Source: JAVBOW01 sp031550125
Lineage (GTDB): Bacteria; Bacteroidota; Bacteroidia; Bacteroidales; Rikenellaceae
NCBI GenBank assembly: GCA_031550125.1
Contig: JAVBOW010000013.1
Location: forward strand, 1 to 64,000
DNA: 64,000 nt
Direction of reading: 5' to 3'
In this document: positions 17,485 to 26,093 of the stretch, piece after piece
How positions within the stretch are numbered: the stretch's first letter is position 1
How the letters are laid out: every line of letters begins with the position of its first letter
Translations under genes and position numbers: made by a program
Notes under the pieces: model-generated
What the model saw: only the letters and a program-made list of their open reading frames with translations
Databases searched by the model: none
What the model was told of the DNA's origin: nothing

Positions 17485-18936
17485 ATGACCAAAAGAACAA
17501 AGATCGTAGCCACCATATCCGACAAACGGTGTGACGTGGCATTTATCCGCTCGCTCTACGAGGCCGGAATGAACGCCGCGCGCATAAACACGGCCCACGT
17601 AACGCCCGAAAGCGCAGACAAGATCGTACGCAACGTACGCAAAGTGTCGGAGGCGATAGCCATAATCATCGACACCAAAGGCCCGGAGATACGCATGACG
17701 GGCATGGCCCCTGGCTATGAAAAGGGCATAGAGGTGAAAGCCGGCGACGTATTCAACCTGCGCGGCACGTCGGCCGACCTGCAATGCTCGCCCGAAATGC
17801 TCTACGTAAACGACGCGGCGATATATAAAGACGTCCCCTCGGGGGCGTCCATACTCATCGACGACGGCGAGCTGGAACTCAAGGTGACGGCCAAGAAAAA
17901 CGACACGCTAATATGCCAGGTGCAGAACAACGGCATGATAAAAGCGCGTAAGAGCGTCAACATTCCCGACGTTCCCATCGACCTTCCGAGCGTGACCGAA
18001 AAAGACCGCGAATTCATCCTGTGGGCCATAAAGCGCGACGTGGACTTCATTGCGCACTCGTTCGTACGCAAAAAAGAGGACGTGCTGGAGGTGAAGCGCA
18101 TACTCAAGGCCCACAACAGCCCCATCAAGATCATCTCCAAGATAGAGAACCGCGAAGGCGTGGACAACATCGACGAGATACTGACCGTAACCTACGGCGT
18201 GATGGTGGCCCGCGGAGACCTGGGAGTGGAGATACCCGCCGAAAAGATACCGGTAACGCAACGCATGATAGTCAAAAAGTGCATCGAAAGCAAGACGCCG
18301 GTGATAATAGCCACCCAGATGCTGCACTCGATGATAAACAACCCGCGCCCCACGCGCGCCGAGGTCAGCGATATTGCCAGCGCCATCTACCAAAGGGTGG
18401 ACGCCATTATGCTCAGCGGCGAGACGGCCAACGGCGACTATCCGGTGGAAGCGGTGCGTACCATGACCCGCGTAGCCGAAGAGATAGAACGCGACAACGA
18501 CAACCGCACGCCATATATCGATATGAATATGGTGCGCATAAACCACGAGATCACCGCCCAACTCTCCCGGTCGGCCGTGCGCGCCTGCATCAACCTTCCA
18601 GTCAAAGCCATCGTAATAGATTCGCTGACGGGACGCACAGGGCGTTACATTGCTGCATTCAGGGGCGATAAACCCGTGTATGCCGTCTGCTACCGCCGCA
18701 CGTCGATGCGTCTGCTGGCCATATCCTACGGGGTTTACGCCATGTACCAGGAGCCTGCGGAGAACCATCACGGATTCCTGCTGCAGACGCTCTACGACCT
18801 TGAAAACCGCAAATTGCTCAGCAAGGAGGACCTTATAGTGGTGGTCGGAGGCGACTTCGGCGCAGCCCAGGGAGCTTCGTTCATGGAGATAGGCAAGGTT
18901 ATCGACATGGAAGGACGCGCGTTGAGCATGAGATAG
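17485..18936 (+). CDS. pyk: pyruvate kinase
   Basis: This 483-residue enzyme transfers phosphate from PEP to ADP, the last glycolytic step. It starts with TKIVATISDK and has IDTKGPEIRMTG (about 57-68) and the active-site IISKIENREGVDNIDEI (about 216-232). MVARGDLGVEIP (metal site) and TRAEVSDIASAIYQRVDAIM lie near residues 290-311. The C-terminal domain (about 345-483) is the standard allosteric lid, and the length is typical. It lies 4 nt after aroQ and ends in a strong shared terminator at 18960-18999. Confidence 0.96.
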   Translation: MTKRTKIVATISDKRCDVAFIRSLYEAGMNAARINTAHVTPESADKIVRNVRKVSEAIAIIIDTKGPEIRMTGMAPGYEKGIEVKAGDVFNLRGTSADLQCSPEMLYVNDAAIYKDVPSGASILIDDGELELKVTAKKNDTLICQVQNNGMIKARKSVNIPDVPIDLPSVTEKDREFILWAIKRDVDFIAHSFVRKKEDVLEVKRILKAHNSPIKIISKIENREGVDNIDEILTVTYGVMVARGDLGVEIPAEKIPVTQRMIVKKCIESKTPVIIATQMLHSMINNPRPTRAEVSDIASAIYQRVDAIMLSGETANGDYPVEAVRTMTRVAEEIERDNDNRTPYIDMNMVRINHEITAQLSRSAVRACINLPVKAIVIDSLTGRTGRYIAAFRGDKPVYAVCYRRTSMRLLAISYGVYAMYQEPAENHHGFLLQTLYDLENRKLLSKEDLIVVVGGDFGAAQGASFMEIGKVIDMEGRALSMR

Positions 18937-18959
18937 GCTTATCGAACTCAACCATCCGT

Positions 18960-18999
18960 AAAACAGACGCCGCGGCCTATGGGCCGCGGCGTCTGTTTT
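18960..18999. terminator. bidirectional terminator between pyk and LruC gene
   Basis: An 18-bp stem (18960-18977 with 18982-18999) with a 4-nt loop has AAAA on one side and TTTT on the other. It lies between the convergent pyk (plus) and LruC lipoprotein (minus) genes and can serve both. Confidence 0.85.
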
Positions 19000-19023
19000 A
19001 GACCGGCGTTTGCCGGACTCCGT

Positions 19024-21165
19024 CTATTCCAGGACGCCTATCTGAGGACCGGGATGGTTATACCAGTCGGCGTCCTGCGCTCCCCGGCTGGACACCCAGT
19101 TGGCGAAACGCGGATAGCCGAATTCGACGTCGTCCACCTTCTTGCTCTCTTTAGGGAAGTTGAATATCTTCGGAATATTGATGCCCCACGGATAATCCTC
19201 GTTGGAGACGTAGTAATAGCCCAGTCCTGGACGCGATTTGTCGTCGTTGGCGTAGAACCAGTCGTAAACGCCCATGTCTATGGCCTTTTTAGTGGGGGCG
19301 AAATAAGGCAGGTGTATCTCCCGCGCGCGGCGGTAGACCTTCTCCTTCTCCGGGGTGGAGAACGTCGCGCCGTCGTTGCGGTCGGTCACTACGGTGAAGG
19401 GGTTATACGGCGGAGCGCCTATATCCGAAAGTTTGGGATGCTTTGCAAGGTCGTTCTGGCCGCCGAAGTTGGTCACCACGGTGAAATAATACTGTACGTC
19501 GGGCTTCGGCTTGCGGCCCGAGTTAGCGCCGTTACCCGGATCGATATAGTAATATTTGTAGTTCGGCGTCATCGGTTTTATATCCTCGAAAAGCATGATC
19601 ACAGCTTTGGTCTGGCCCAGCTCCAGGCCGTTGGCCGACTTCTGGAAATAGCCGTTGTCGTTGGCAAAACCGCAATTGGTGCGGACGGTGACGTTGATAC
19701 TCGCCGGATCGGCCGTAAAAGCCACGTTATCGAACTGGTAGCCGAAACCGTTATGGAACTCCGCGCCCGACCAGCGTGGGCGTATAGAGTCTATCAGGCC
19801 GGTGACGTTATTGTTTATGTCGCGCATGACGGTGCAGGTGTACTCCAACACCACGTCGTTCATATCGTAGTCGCCTTTGCTGGGCCAAAGGTCCTCGAAT
19901 GCGAGCGTACCTTCGTAGATCAGATAATTATCTTTGGGATCGGGCTTGGGGTCGTCGCTCGGATCGGGTACGATATCGGGGATGTCCCTTGTGTCGACGG
20001 TACCTTTGGTGGCCCTTACGAGCATTATTACGTCGTTGTAGTCGTTGTCCTGCCACGAGGAGTAAGTCTGGCGCGGCCAATCCTCAAAGGCGAGGATCAC
20101 CACGTCTTTATTCTCTTCGTTGAAAGTGGTGGGGTCTTTCAGCAGCAGCGACTGCTGGCGTCCGGTGGCATAGTTGGAGTAAAAGACGCCCATGCTCTTC
20201 TCCGTTATGGTTTTAGTATTGGGGTTGCCATTCACCCCGCCGTTGAATCCGTGGGGATAGATGAAGAAACCAACGGTGTAGCCGCCGGGGAATTTATCGC
20301 CCCACACCCCGGTTTGCGGGTCTTTGAATTTGAGGGCCACGCGATCGCCGGTGGCGATGTTTCCCCCTCCGTTGGCGTACGAAGCGTTGGGAAACAGGAG
20401 GGTTTTCCTTATCGTGGCAGAATTGAAACCGTCCGACGTCTTATACCAGTAGTAGCCGATGGAGCTGGTAAGGTCGCCTCCGTCGTGTACGAAGACCATA
20501 TCCACAACCGACGAATCCTTAAGTATAATGTTGCTCGACCTGCCGAGGAAATCGGGGTGGTCTATGCTTATGTTCCTTGCGTTGGGCAGGGTGTGCATGA
20601 GGTTCTGGTACAGGCGGGCCGGAATGACGGCCGGAGGCGTGGCCATGTTGGACGGCACGCCGTAATCGTCCCACGAAGCCAACACGTTGACATCGCCCGG
20701 AGCGGTGCCGTACGAGGCGCGTGAACGCGACGAGGCGCGATTTTGGGGAACGTTATCGTAAATGGCGCCGCTCTCCGTCACATATACCGTAACGAGGGTG
20801 GGTACGCCGAAATATTTCGAATATATCCACACCCTGTTGACGCAGGTGGGAATGTTCATCGTGCCTTCAAAACGGCCCTTGCTGTTGGTGATGGCGCGGA
20901 AAAGGGGCCTGAGGTCCTCGTCGAACACACGGCCGTCCAGGCCGTCCTCCGTAACCGTAACGAACGGATCCTGACCATACACGGCAAAATCCACCATGTA
21001 GTCGGCAAGGTGGTAGTCTACCGTAAGGTTTATGTCTACTGTGGTGGCGAAATCGAAATAGGCGCTCTTATCGCCCTTCTGGACGTTCTTCCACTCGGGT
21101 TCCTTAAGGCACCCCTGCATGGCTACTGCAAAAAACAGAATAGAGATTAGATAGTTTTTTTTCAT
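19024..21165 (-). CDS. LruC-domain surface lipoprotein
   Basis: This is a 713-residue lipoprotein (AMQGC, Cys19). Two acidic, calcium-loop-like blocks define it. LAFEDWPRQTYS...DNDYNDVIM (about 370-395) matches the DUF4114 type, and LAFEDLWPSKGDYDMNDVV (about 437-455) matches the start of the DUF4842/LruC domain, which runs to the C-terminus. The N-terminal 330 residues are probably beta-rich. Members of this family are found as single large surface lipoproteins in Bacteroidales; the function is unknown. An in-frame ATG 17 codons upstream lacks signal-peptide character. The 5' UTR is long, about 160 nt, with a small GGATCCC/GGGATCC hairpin at 21237-21254. Confidence 0.85.
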   Translation of the reverse strand: MKKNYLISILFFAVAMQGCLKEPEWKNVQKGDKSAYFDFATTVDINLTVDYHLADYMVDFAVYGQDPFVTVTEDGLDGRVFDEDLRPLFRAITNSKGRFEGTMNIPTCVNRVWIYSKYFGVPTLVTVYVTESGAIYDNVPQNRASSRSRASYGTAPGDVNVLASWDDYGVPSNMATPPAVIPARLYQNLMHTLPNARNISIDHPDFLGRSSNIILKDSSVVDMVFVHDGGDLTSSIGYYWYKTSDGFNSATIRKTLLFPNASYANGGGNIATGDRVALKFKDPQTGVWGDKFPGGYTVGFFIYPHGFNGGVNGNPNTKTITEKSMGVFYSNYATGRQQSLLLKDPTTFNEENKDVVILAFEDWPRQTYSSWQDNDYNDVIMLVRATKGTVDTRDIPDIVPDPSDDPKPDPKDNYLIYEGTLAFEDLWPSKGDYDMNDVVLEYTCTVMRDINNNVTGLIDSIRPRWSGAEFHNGFGYQFDNVAFTADPASINVTVRTNCGFANDNGYFQKSANGLELGQTKAVIMLFEDIKPMTPNYKYYYIDPGNGANSGRKPKPDVQYYFTVVTNFGGQNDLAKHPKLSDIGAPPYNPFTVVTDRNDGATFSTPEKEKVYRRAREIHLPYFAPTKKAIDMGVYDWFYANDDKSRPGLGYYYVSNEDYPWGINIPKIFNFPKESKKVDDVEFGYPRFANWVSSRGAQDADWYNHPGPQIGVLE

Positions 21166-21236
21166 ACTGACCTTATTTAATTGAATATGGATTTCGGATA
21201 ACGATTCCATTCGCATCGTCTACGACCGTCAGGCGT

Positions 21237-21254
21237 GGATCCCTTTCGGGATCC
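21237..21254 (-). promoter_or_regulatory. small hairpin in the LruC leader
   Basis: GGATCCC and GGGATCC enclose a TTTC loop in the 5' UTR of the LruC gene. This could be structural, but it is short and may be incidental. Confidence 0.3.
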
Positions 21255-21333
21255 GGAGCCAAGGATCGGCCCGTTTCCTGAGCGGAACGTAAGTTTACCC
21301 GACGAAATTCACCTCATAATTGCCATTACATCG

Positions 21334-21341
21334 CAAATTTA
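21334..21341 (-). promoter_or_regulatory. -7 promoter box of the LruC gene
   Basis: TAAATTTG on the minus strand, with CTTG 18 nt further upstream as a poor -33. It implies a 5' UTR of about 160 nt. The surrounding 21166-21665 intergenic stretch is otherwise AT-rich and shows no gene. Confidence 0.5.
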
Positions 21342-21587
21342 TATTTTTTTGGATAAATGCAAGAATAATATACATAATAATTTGACCTCAAGGCAAAAAA
21401 GCAAGCAAATACGGCTAATTTTACTCATATAAGCCTCTTGAAGGCTATTTAAGCGGGTCCGAAGGAGAACTGCGGTGCATTTAACGACAAGTCTGATTAA
21501 ACGGGATCAGATATAGCCTAAAAATGAGAGAATGAGAAATTTTAAACGGTTTCTCAGAATATGCTTGCTGGGCCGGGCAAAAAACCG

Positions 21588-21595
21588 TACTTTTG
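21588..21595 (+). promoter_or_regulatory. -7 promoter box of pta-ackA
   Basis: TACTTTTG lies 70 nt before the pta ATG. The leader contains a short CCGCC/GGCGG stem near 21606-21616. Confidence 0.55.
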
Positions 21596-21665
21596 CAGGA
21601 CATGCCGCCAGGGCGGACATCACGCCTCAAATGAAGCGGAGTCACGGCGATATTAAATTGATATT

Positions 21666-22673
21666 ATGGACTTTCTGGATAAAATAAAGTTCGCGGCGAA
21701 AGCCAGTCCGAAGAGGATAGTGCTGCCCGAAGGAGGCGACGAGAGGATACTCAAAGCGGCCGACCGCATAATCGCCGAAGGGCTGGCCGAGATAGTGATC
21801 CTGGGCAACAAAGAGCGCATAGCCCATCTGGCCTCGGAGCTGTACCTCGAGAATATCTCCGGCATAAAGGTTATAGACCCGGAGAACAACCCCGACAGCG
21901 GGCGCTACGTAGAGCTGATGCTCTCGCTGCGCGCGGCGAAAGGACTCACGCCGGAGCAGGCCGAAGAGCAGGTGAAAGACCCGCTATGCCTGGCCGCGGT
22001 GATGGTGAAGGCCGGCGACGCCGACGGCGAGGTGGCCGGAGCCGCCAACGCCACGAGCAACGTGCTGCGTCCGGCGTTCCAGTACGTACGCACCCTGCCC
22101 GGAGTGAGCGTGGTCTCCGGGGTATTCATCATGCTGCTGCAGGACAAAGTATTCGGCGAAGAAGGCGCGATGATATTCGCCGACTGCGCCGTACATCCCG
22201 ACCCAACGGCCGAACAACTGGCCGAAATAGCCGTCATGACAGGCCATACCACCAGGGCCATCGCCGGCTTCGAGCCGCGCATAGCGCTCCTCAGCTTCTC
22301 AACCAAAGGGTCGGCCAGCCACGCCATGGTGGACAAAGTGGCGGAAGCCACGCGTCTGGCCCGCCTTATGGCACCCGACATGATGATAGACGGCGAAATG
22401 CAGGCCGACGCCGCCATAGTCCCCGGCATAGGAGCCTCCAAAGCCCCCGGCAGCCCCGTGGCCGGCAAAGCCAACGTACTTATATTCCCATCCCTGGAAA
22501 CAGGCAACATAGCATACAAACTCGTCCAGCGGCTGGCTCACGCGCAGGCCATAGGCCCCGTACTGCAAGGCATGGCGTCGCCCATAAACGATCTGTCGAG
22601 GGGCTGCTCCGTGGAAGACATAGTTAATCTGGTGGCCATAACATCGTGTCAGGCCACCGCAAAAAAGAAATAA
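21666..22673 (+). CDS. pta: phosphate acetyltransferase
   Basis: This 335-residue single-domain enzyme interconverts acetyl-CoA and acetyl phosphate. It lacks the long N-terminal DRTGG/BioD-like region of enterobacterial Pta. The start SPKRIVLPEGGDERILKAAD is the family hallmark. AGAANATSNVLRPAFQYVRT (about 119-138), FADCAVHPDPTAEQLAEIA and LSFSTKGSASHAMVDKV follow, and the end of the protein holds the CoA/phosphate-site AVVPG-like block in AAIVPGIGASKAPGSPVAGK. The stop codon directly abuts the ackA ATG. Together they form the acetate-producing, ATP-yielding module of fermentation. Confidence 0.95.
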   Translation: MDFLDKIKFAAKASPKRIVLPEGGDERILKAADRIIAEGLAEIVILGNKERIAHLASELYLENISGIKVIDPENNPDSGRYVELMLSLRAAKGLTPEQAEEQVKDPLCLAAVMVKAGDADGEVAGAANATSNVLRPAFQYVRTLPGVSVVSGVFIMLLQDKVFGEEGAMIFADCAVHPDPTAEQLAEIAVMTGHTTRAIAGFEPRIALLSFSTKGSASHAMVDKVAEATRLARLMAPDMMIDGEMQADAAIVPGIGASKAPGSPVAGKANVLIFPSLETGNIAYKLVQRLAHAQAIGPVLQGMASPINDLSRGCSVEDIVNLVAITSCQATAKKK

Positions 22674-23888
22674 ATGACCATCCTCGTCCTTAATTGCGGA
22701 AGTTCGTCCATAAAATACCAGGTCGTGGCCATGGGCCGCGAATGCCACACGGTGCTGGCCAAAGGCATCGTAGAGCGAATAGGGCTTCTGGAAGCGTCCA
22801 TAACGCATAAGCCCGCCGATAAACCCAAATATAACGTCACTCGCGGCATTCCGGACCACTCGTCAGGCATAAACGTGATACTTAATCTGATAACCGATCC
22901 CGTACAGGGCGTCATCGGATCGCTCCAGGAGCTTAACGCCGTAGGCCACCGCGTGGCACACGGAGGCGAGTATTTCCGCGACAGCGCCGTGGTGGACCGC
23001 ACCGTGATGCAACACATAGAAAGCTGTTTCGAGCTGGCCCCACTCCATAACCCGGCCAACCTGAAAGGCATAATGGCCGTCGACACCATCCTGCCCAACA
23101 TTCCGCAGGTGGCCGTATTCGACACCTCCTTCCACCAGACCATGCCCGCCAAAAACTACCTTTACGCCCTGCCCTACTCCTACTACGACGAGTTAAGGGT
23201 GAGGCGCTACGGCTTCCACGGCACGAGCCACAAATATGTGGCCGAAAAAGCATGCGAAATGACAGGCATGCCTTTCGACGCATCGAAGATAATCACATGC
23301 CACATAGGCAACGGCGCGTCGGTGACGGCCATCATGGAGGGCAAATCGTACATCACGTCGATGGGCTTCACGCCGGTGGACGGCCTGATAATGGGTACGC
23401 GCTGCGGCGAGGTGGATCCGGGGGCGCTGCTATACATAGCCGACAAGAAAGAACTCAGCCTCTCGAAGATAAACGACATGATAAACAAACAGTCGGGCGT
23501 ACTGGGGCTTACCGGCATATCGTCCGACATGCGCGACGTCGACCAGCAGGCCGCCGAGGGCAACGCCCGCGCCAAACTGGCCCTGGAGATGTATTACGAC
23601 CGTATAAAGCGCTTCGTAGGTTCGTACGCGGCGGCAATGGAGGGCGTAGACCTTCTGGTTTTCACCGGAGGCGTGGGAGAGAACGACCCCGCGATGCGCA
23701 GCCACGTATGCCGCGGAATGGAATTCATGGGGATTGAATTCGACGGGCAGGCCAACGAGGGGCCGCGCGGCACGGACAGGATACTCTCCACTCCCGGATC
23801 GAAGGTAAAAGTGACGGTAACCGCCACGGACGAAGAATACGTTATAGCTTCCGACACTTACAGATTAACCAAAAAAAGGTCGGAATAG
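22674..23888 (+). CDS. ackA: acetate kinase
   Basis: This 404-residue ASKHA-fold kinase makes ATP and acetate from acetyl phosphate. It shows the N-terminal phosphate loop ILVLNCGSSSIKYQV (about 2-16), the acetokinase signature VAVFDTSFHQTMP (about 143-155), and YGFHGTSHKYV (about 178-188). MGTRCGEVDPGALLYI lies near 240, and the adenosine motif LVFTGGVGENDPAMR near 325. The length is standard. It is translated immediately after pta without spacing and ends before an intrinsic terminator at 23906-23948. Confidence 0.96.
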   Translation: MTILVLNCGSSSIKYQVVAMGRECHTVLAKGIVERIGLLEASITHKPADKPKYNVTRGIPDHSSGINVILNLITDPVQGVIGSLQELNAVGHRVAHGGEYFRDSAVVDRTVMQHIESCFELAPLHNPANLKGIMAVDTILPNIPQVAVFDTSFHQTMPAKNYLYALPYSYYDELRVRRYGFHGTSHKYVAEKACEMTGMPFDASKIITCHIGNGASVTAIMEGKSYITSMGFTPVDGLIMGTRCGEVDPGALLYIADKKELSLSKINDMINKQSGVLGLTGISSDMRDVDQQAAEGNARAKLALEMYYDRIKRFVGSYAAAMEGVDLLVFTGGVGENDPAMRSHVCRGMEFMGIEFDGQANEGPRGTDRILSTPGSKVKVTVTATDEEYVIASDTYRLTKKRSE

Positions 23889-23905
23889 ACGCCGTTTTAC
23901 CGCTC

Positions 23906-23948
23906 AAAATGCGAATTTCGTGTTAAAACGACATGAAATTCGCATTTT
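23906..23948 (+). terminator. terminator after pta-ackA
   Basis: A 14-bp perfect stem (23906-23919 with 23935-23948) is extended inward by four further pairs and runs into a TTTTTT tract. It separates pta-ackA from ptb-buk, so the two modules can be expressed independently. Confidence 0.8.
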
Positions 23949-23982
23949 TTGCGTAATTTTATAGCATTAAAACATTCATGAT

Positions 23983-24888
23983 ATGATCACCAGATTATCG
24001 CAACTTACCGAAGCGGCCCGAGGACGCGGAACCAGGAGGATGGCGGTAGCCTATGCGCAGGACCTTCACACGCTCGAAGCCGTCAACGACGCCGTCGACG
24101 CGGGACTCGTCGCGGCTACCCTTTTCGGATCGGAGGAAGAGATTAAGAACGTGTGCGCCCAAGGAGGGATAGACCATTCAAAATTCGAGATCGTCGAATG
24201 CGAAGGCGACGTGCAATGCGTGGCCGCTGCCGTGGCCATGGTAAAAAGCGGCCGTGCGGACATATTGATGAAAGGACTCGTCTCAACCGACAAATACATG
24301 CGCGGCATACTGAACAAGGAAAATGGCCTTGTGCCGCCCAAAGGGGTGTTGAGCCACGTGACGGTGGTGGAAATCCCCGCCTACCACAAACTGCTGGCGG
24401 TGGCCGACGTGGCCGTGATACCCTACCCCGACCTGGCTCAGAAACAGGCCATAGCCGGCTATCTGATCAAGACGGCCCACGTCTTAGGCATAGATAGGCC
24501 CAAAGTGGCCTGCATTGCGCCCAGCGAACAGATGCTGCCCGGCATACAGTCGTGCGTAGACGCGGCCATAATAGCCAAAATGGGTGACCGCGGGCAACTG
24601 GGCGACGCCATAGTGGACGGCCCGCTGGCCCTGGACGTAGCCCTGTTCAAAGAGGTGGCGGAGATAAAGAAACTGCGCGGAAGCAGCGTGGCGGGTGACG
24701 CCGACTGCCTGCTGTTCCCCAACATCGACTCGGCCAACGTCTTCTTCAAAGCCTCCACCAAGCTGTGCGGAGGCGAATTGGCCGCATTGGTGGCCGGAAC
24801 GACGGCCCCGTGCGTACTTACGTCGCGGGGAGACTCCAAAGAGTCCAAACTCTACTCGATAGCGCTGGCGTGCCTGAGCGCCAAATAA
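23983..24888 (+). CDS. ptb: phosphate butyryltransferase-type acyltransferase
   Basis: This 301-residue enzyme of the Pta/Ptb family exchanges CoA for phosphate on butyryl- or branched short-chain acyl-CoA. It reads as Ptb rather than Pta: the N-terminus is short and the core carries GRADILMKGLVSTDKYMRGI (about 90-109), GVLSHVTVVEIPAYHKLL and FPNIDSANVFFKASTKL (about 247-263). The partner eight nt downstream is a butyrate kinase, which supports the assignment. No clear TAnnTTTG box precedes it (TAATTTTA at 23953 is one base off). The true substrate (butyrate, isobutyrate or isovalerate) cannot be read from the sequence. Confidence 0.9.
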   Translation: MITRLSQLTEAARGRGTRRMAVAYAQDLHTLEAVNDAVDAGLVAATLFGSEEEIKNVCAQGGIDHSKFEIVECEGDVQCVAAAVAMVKSGRADILMKGLVSTDKYMRGILNKENGLVPPKGVLSHVTVVEIPAYHKLLAVADVAVIPYPDLAQKQAIAGYLIKTAHVLGIDRPKVACIAPSEQMLPGIQSCVDAAIIAKMGDRGQLGDAIVDGPLALDVALFKEVAEIKKLRGSSVAGDADCLLFPNIDSANVFFKASTKLCGGELAALVAGTTAPCVLTSRGDSKESKLYSIALACLSAK

Positions 24889-24896
24889 ACGGACCG

Positions 24897-25961
24897 ATGA
24901 GGATACTTGCGATAAACCCCGGGTCGACATCCACCAAAGTGGCAGTCTTCGACCGCCTCGACCCCGTACTCGAGCTTTCGGTAGCCCATTCGTCGGACGA
25001 GTTGCGTCCTTTCGCCAACGTGATGGCGCAATTCGAATTCCGCATGAAGATGGTGACAGGTGCACTTGCCGCCGCGGGCATAGACCTTGAATCGATAGAC
25101 GCCGTGATAGGCCGCGGAGGGCTGATAAAACCCATAAAATCCGGAATTTACGAAGTAAATGAAGCGCTGCGCGGCGACCTCCTCGGAGGCATACGCGGCG
25201 AACACGCCTCCAACCTGGGCGGATTGATAGCGGAAAGCATAGCGCGGCGGATAGGCGTGAAGGCATACATAGCCGACCCGGTGGTGGTGGACGAGATGCA
25301 ACCCGTGGCGAGGCTGACAGGGATTCCGGGAATAGAAAGGGCGTCTATATTCCACGCCCTCAACCAAAAAGCCATTGCGCGCGAATACGCCGCCTCCCGC
25401 GGGCGCCGCTATGAGGAGATGAACCTCGTCGTAGCCCACCTGGGCGGGGGGATATCCGTGGGCGCGCATCGCCTCGGCGAGGTGATAGACGTCAACAACG
25501 CGCTGGACGGCGACGGCCCCTTCTCGCCGGAAAGGGCCGGAAGCATCCCCTCCGGAGCGTTGGCGGCGTTGTGTTTCGGCGGAAGCCACACATACGAAGA
25601 GGTGCAGAAAATGCTCTGCGGACGCGGCGGCATGACCGCGCTGCTGGGTACTAACAGCATGAAAGAAGCGTTGGGCATGGCCGCCTCCGGCGACCGCCGC
25701 GCCCAACTTGTGGTGGACGCCCTGTGCTATAACGTGGGCAAAGCCATAGGTTCCATGGCCGTGGCGCTGGAAGGGCGGACGGACGCCATAATCCTCACCG
25801 GAGGCATAGCCCACAACGCCTGTATATGCGACTATATATCGCGTATGGTGTCGTTCATAGCCCCTGTGGAGGTGCGTCCGGGCGAGAACGAACTTCTGGC
25901 GCTGGCGGCGAACGTCGTCGGAGTGACGGAAGGGACCCTGCCGCTTATGGTTTACAAATAA
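24897..25961 (+). CDS. buk: butyrate kinase
   Basis: This 354-residue ASKHA-fold kinase makes ATP from butyryl phosphate (or a related branched acyl phosphate). It has the N-terminal phosphate loop MRILAINPGSTSTKVAVFD, VIGRGGLIKPIKSGIYEVNE, VVAHLGGGISVGAHRLGEVI (about 179-198) and the C-terminal AIILTGGIAHN (about 298-308). The start is set by the family N-terminus, 8 nt after ptb; a 44-residue upstream extension in frame overlaps ptb and is rejected. The whole pta-ackA-ptb-buk run puts two parallel acid-kinase pathways side by side. Confidence 0.94.
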   Translation: MRILAINPGSTSTKVAVFDRLDPVLELSVAHSSDELRPFANVMAQFEFRMKMVTGALAAAGIDLESIDAVIGRGGLIKPIKSGIYEVNEALRGDLLGGIRGEHASNLGGLIAESIARRIGVKAYIADPVVVDEMQPVARLTGIPGIERASIFHALNQKAIAREYAASRGRRYEEMNLVVAHLGGGISVGAHRLGEVIDVNNALDGDGPFSPERAGSIPSGALAALCFGGSHTYEEVQKMLCGRGGMTALLGTNSMKEALGMAASGDRRAQLVVDALCYNVGKAIGSMAVALEGRTDAIILTGGIAHNACICDYISRMVSFIAPVEVRPGENELLALAANVVGVTEGTLPLMVYK

Positions 25962-26093
25962 ACTCCCGGCGGCGCTTTGACGCCGGCGTAAACGCGGATC
26001 CAGTCCGGCGGGAGGAGGACTGCAAATAGAGTACGGGAACGGTAGGCGGTGTCGGTTAATTTTATTAACTTGCACCGGCGAAAACCCCGTGAG

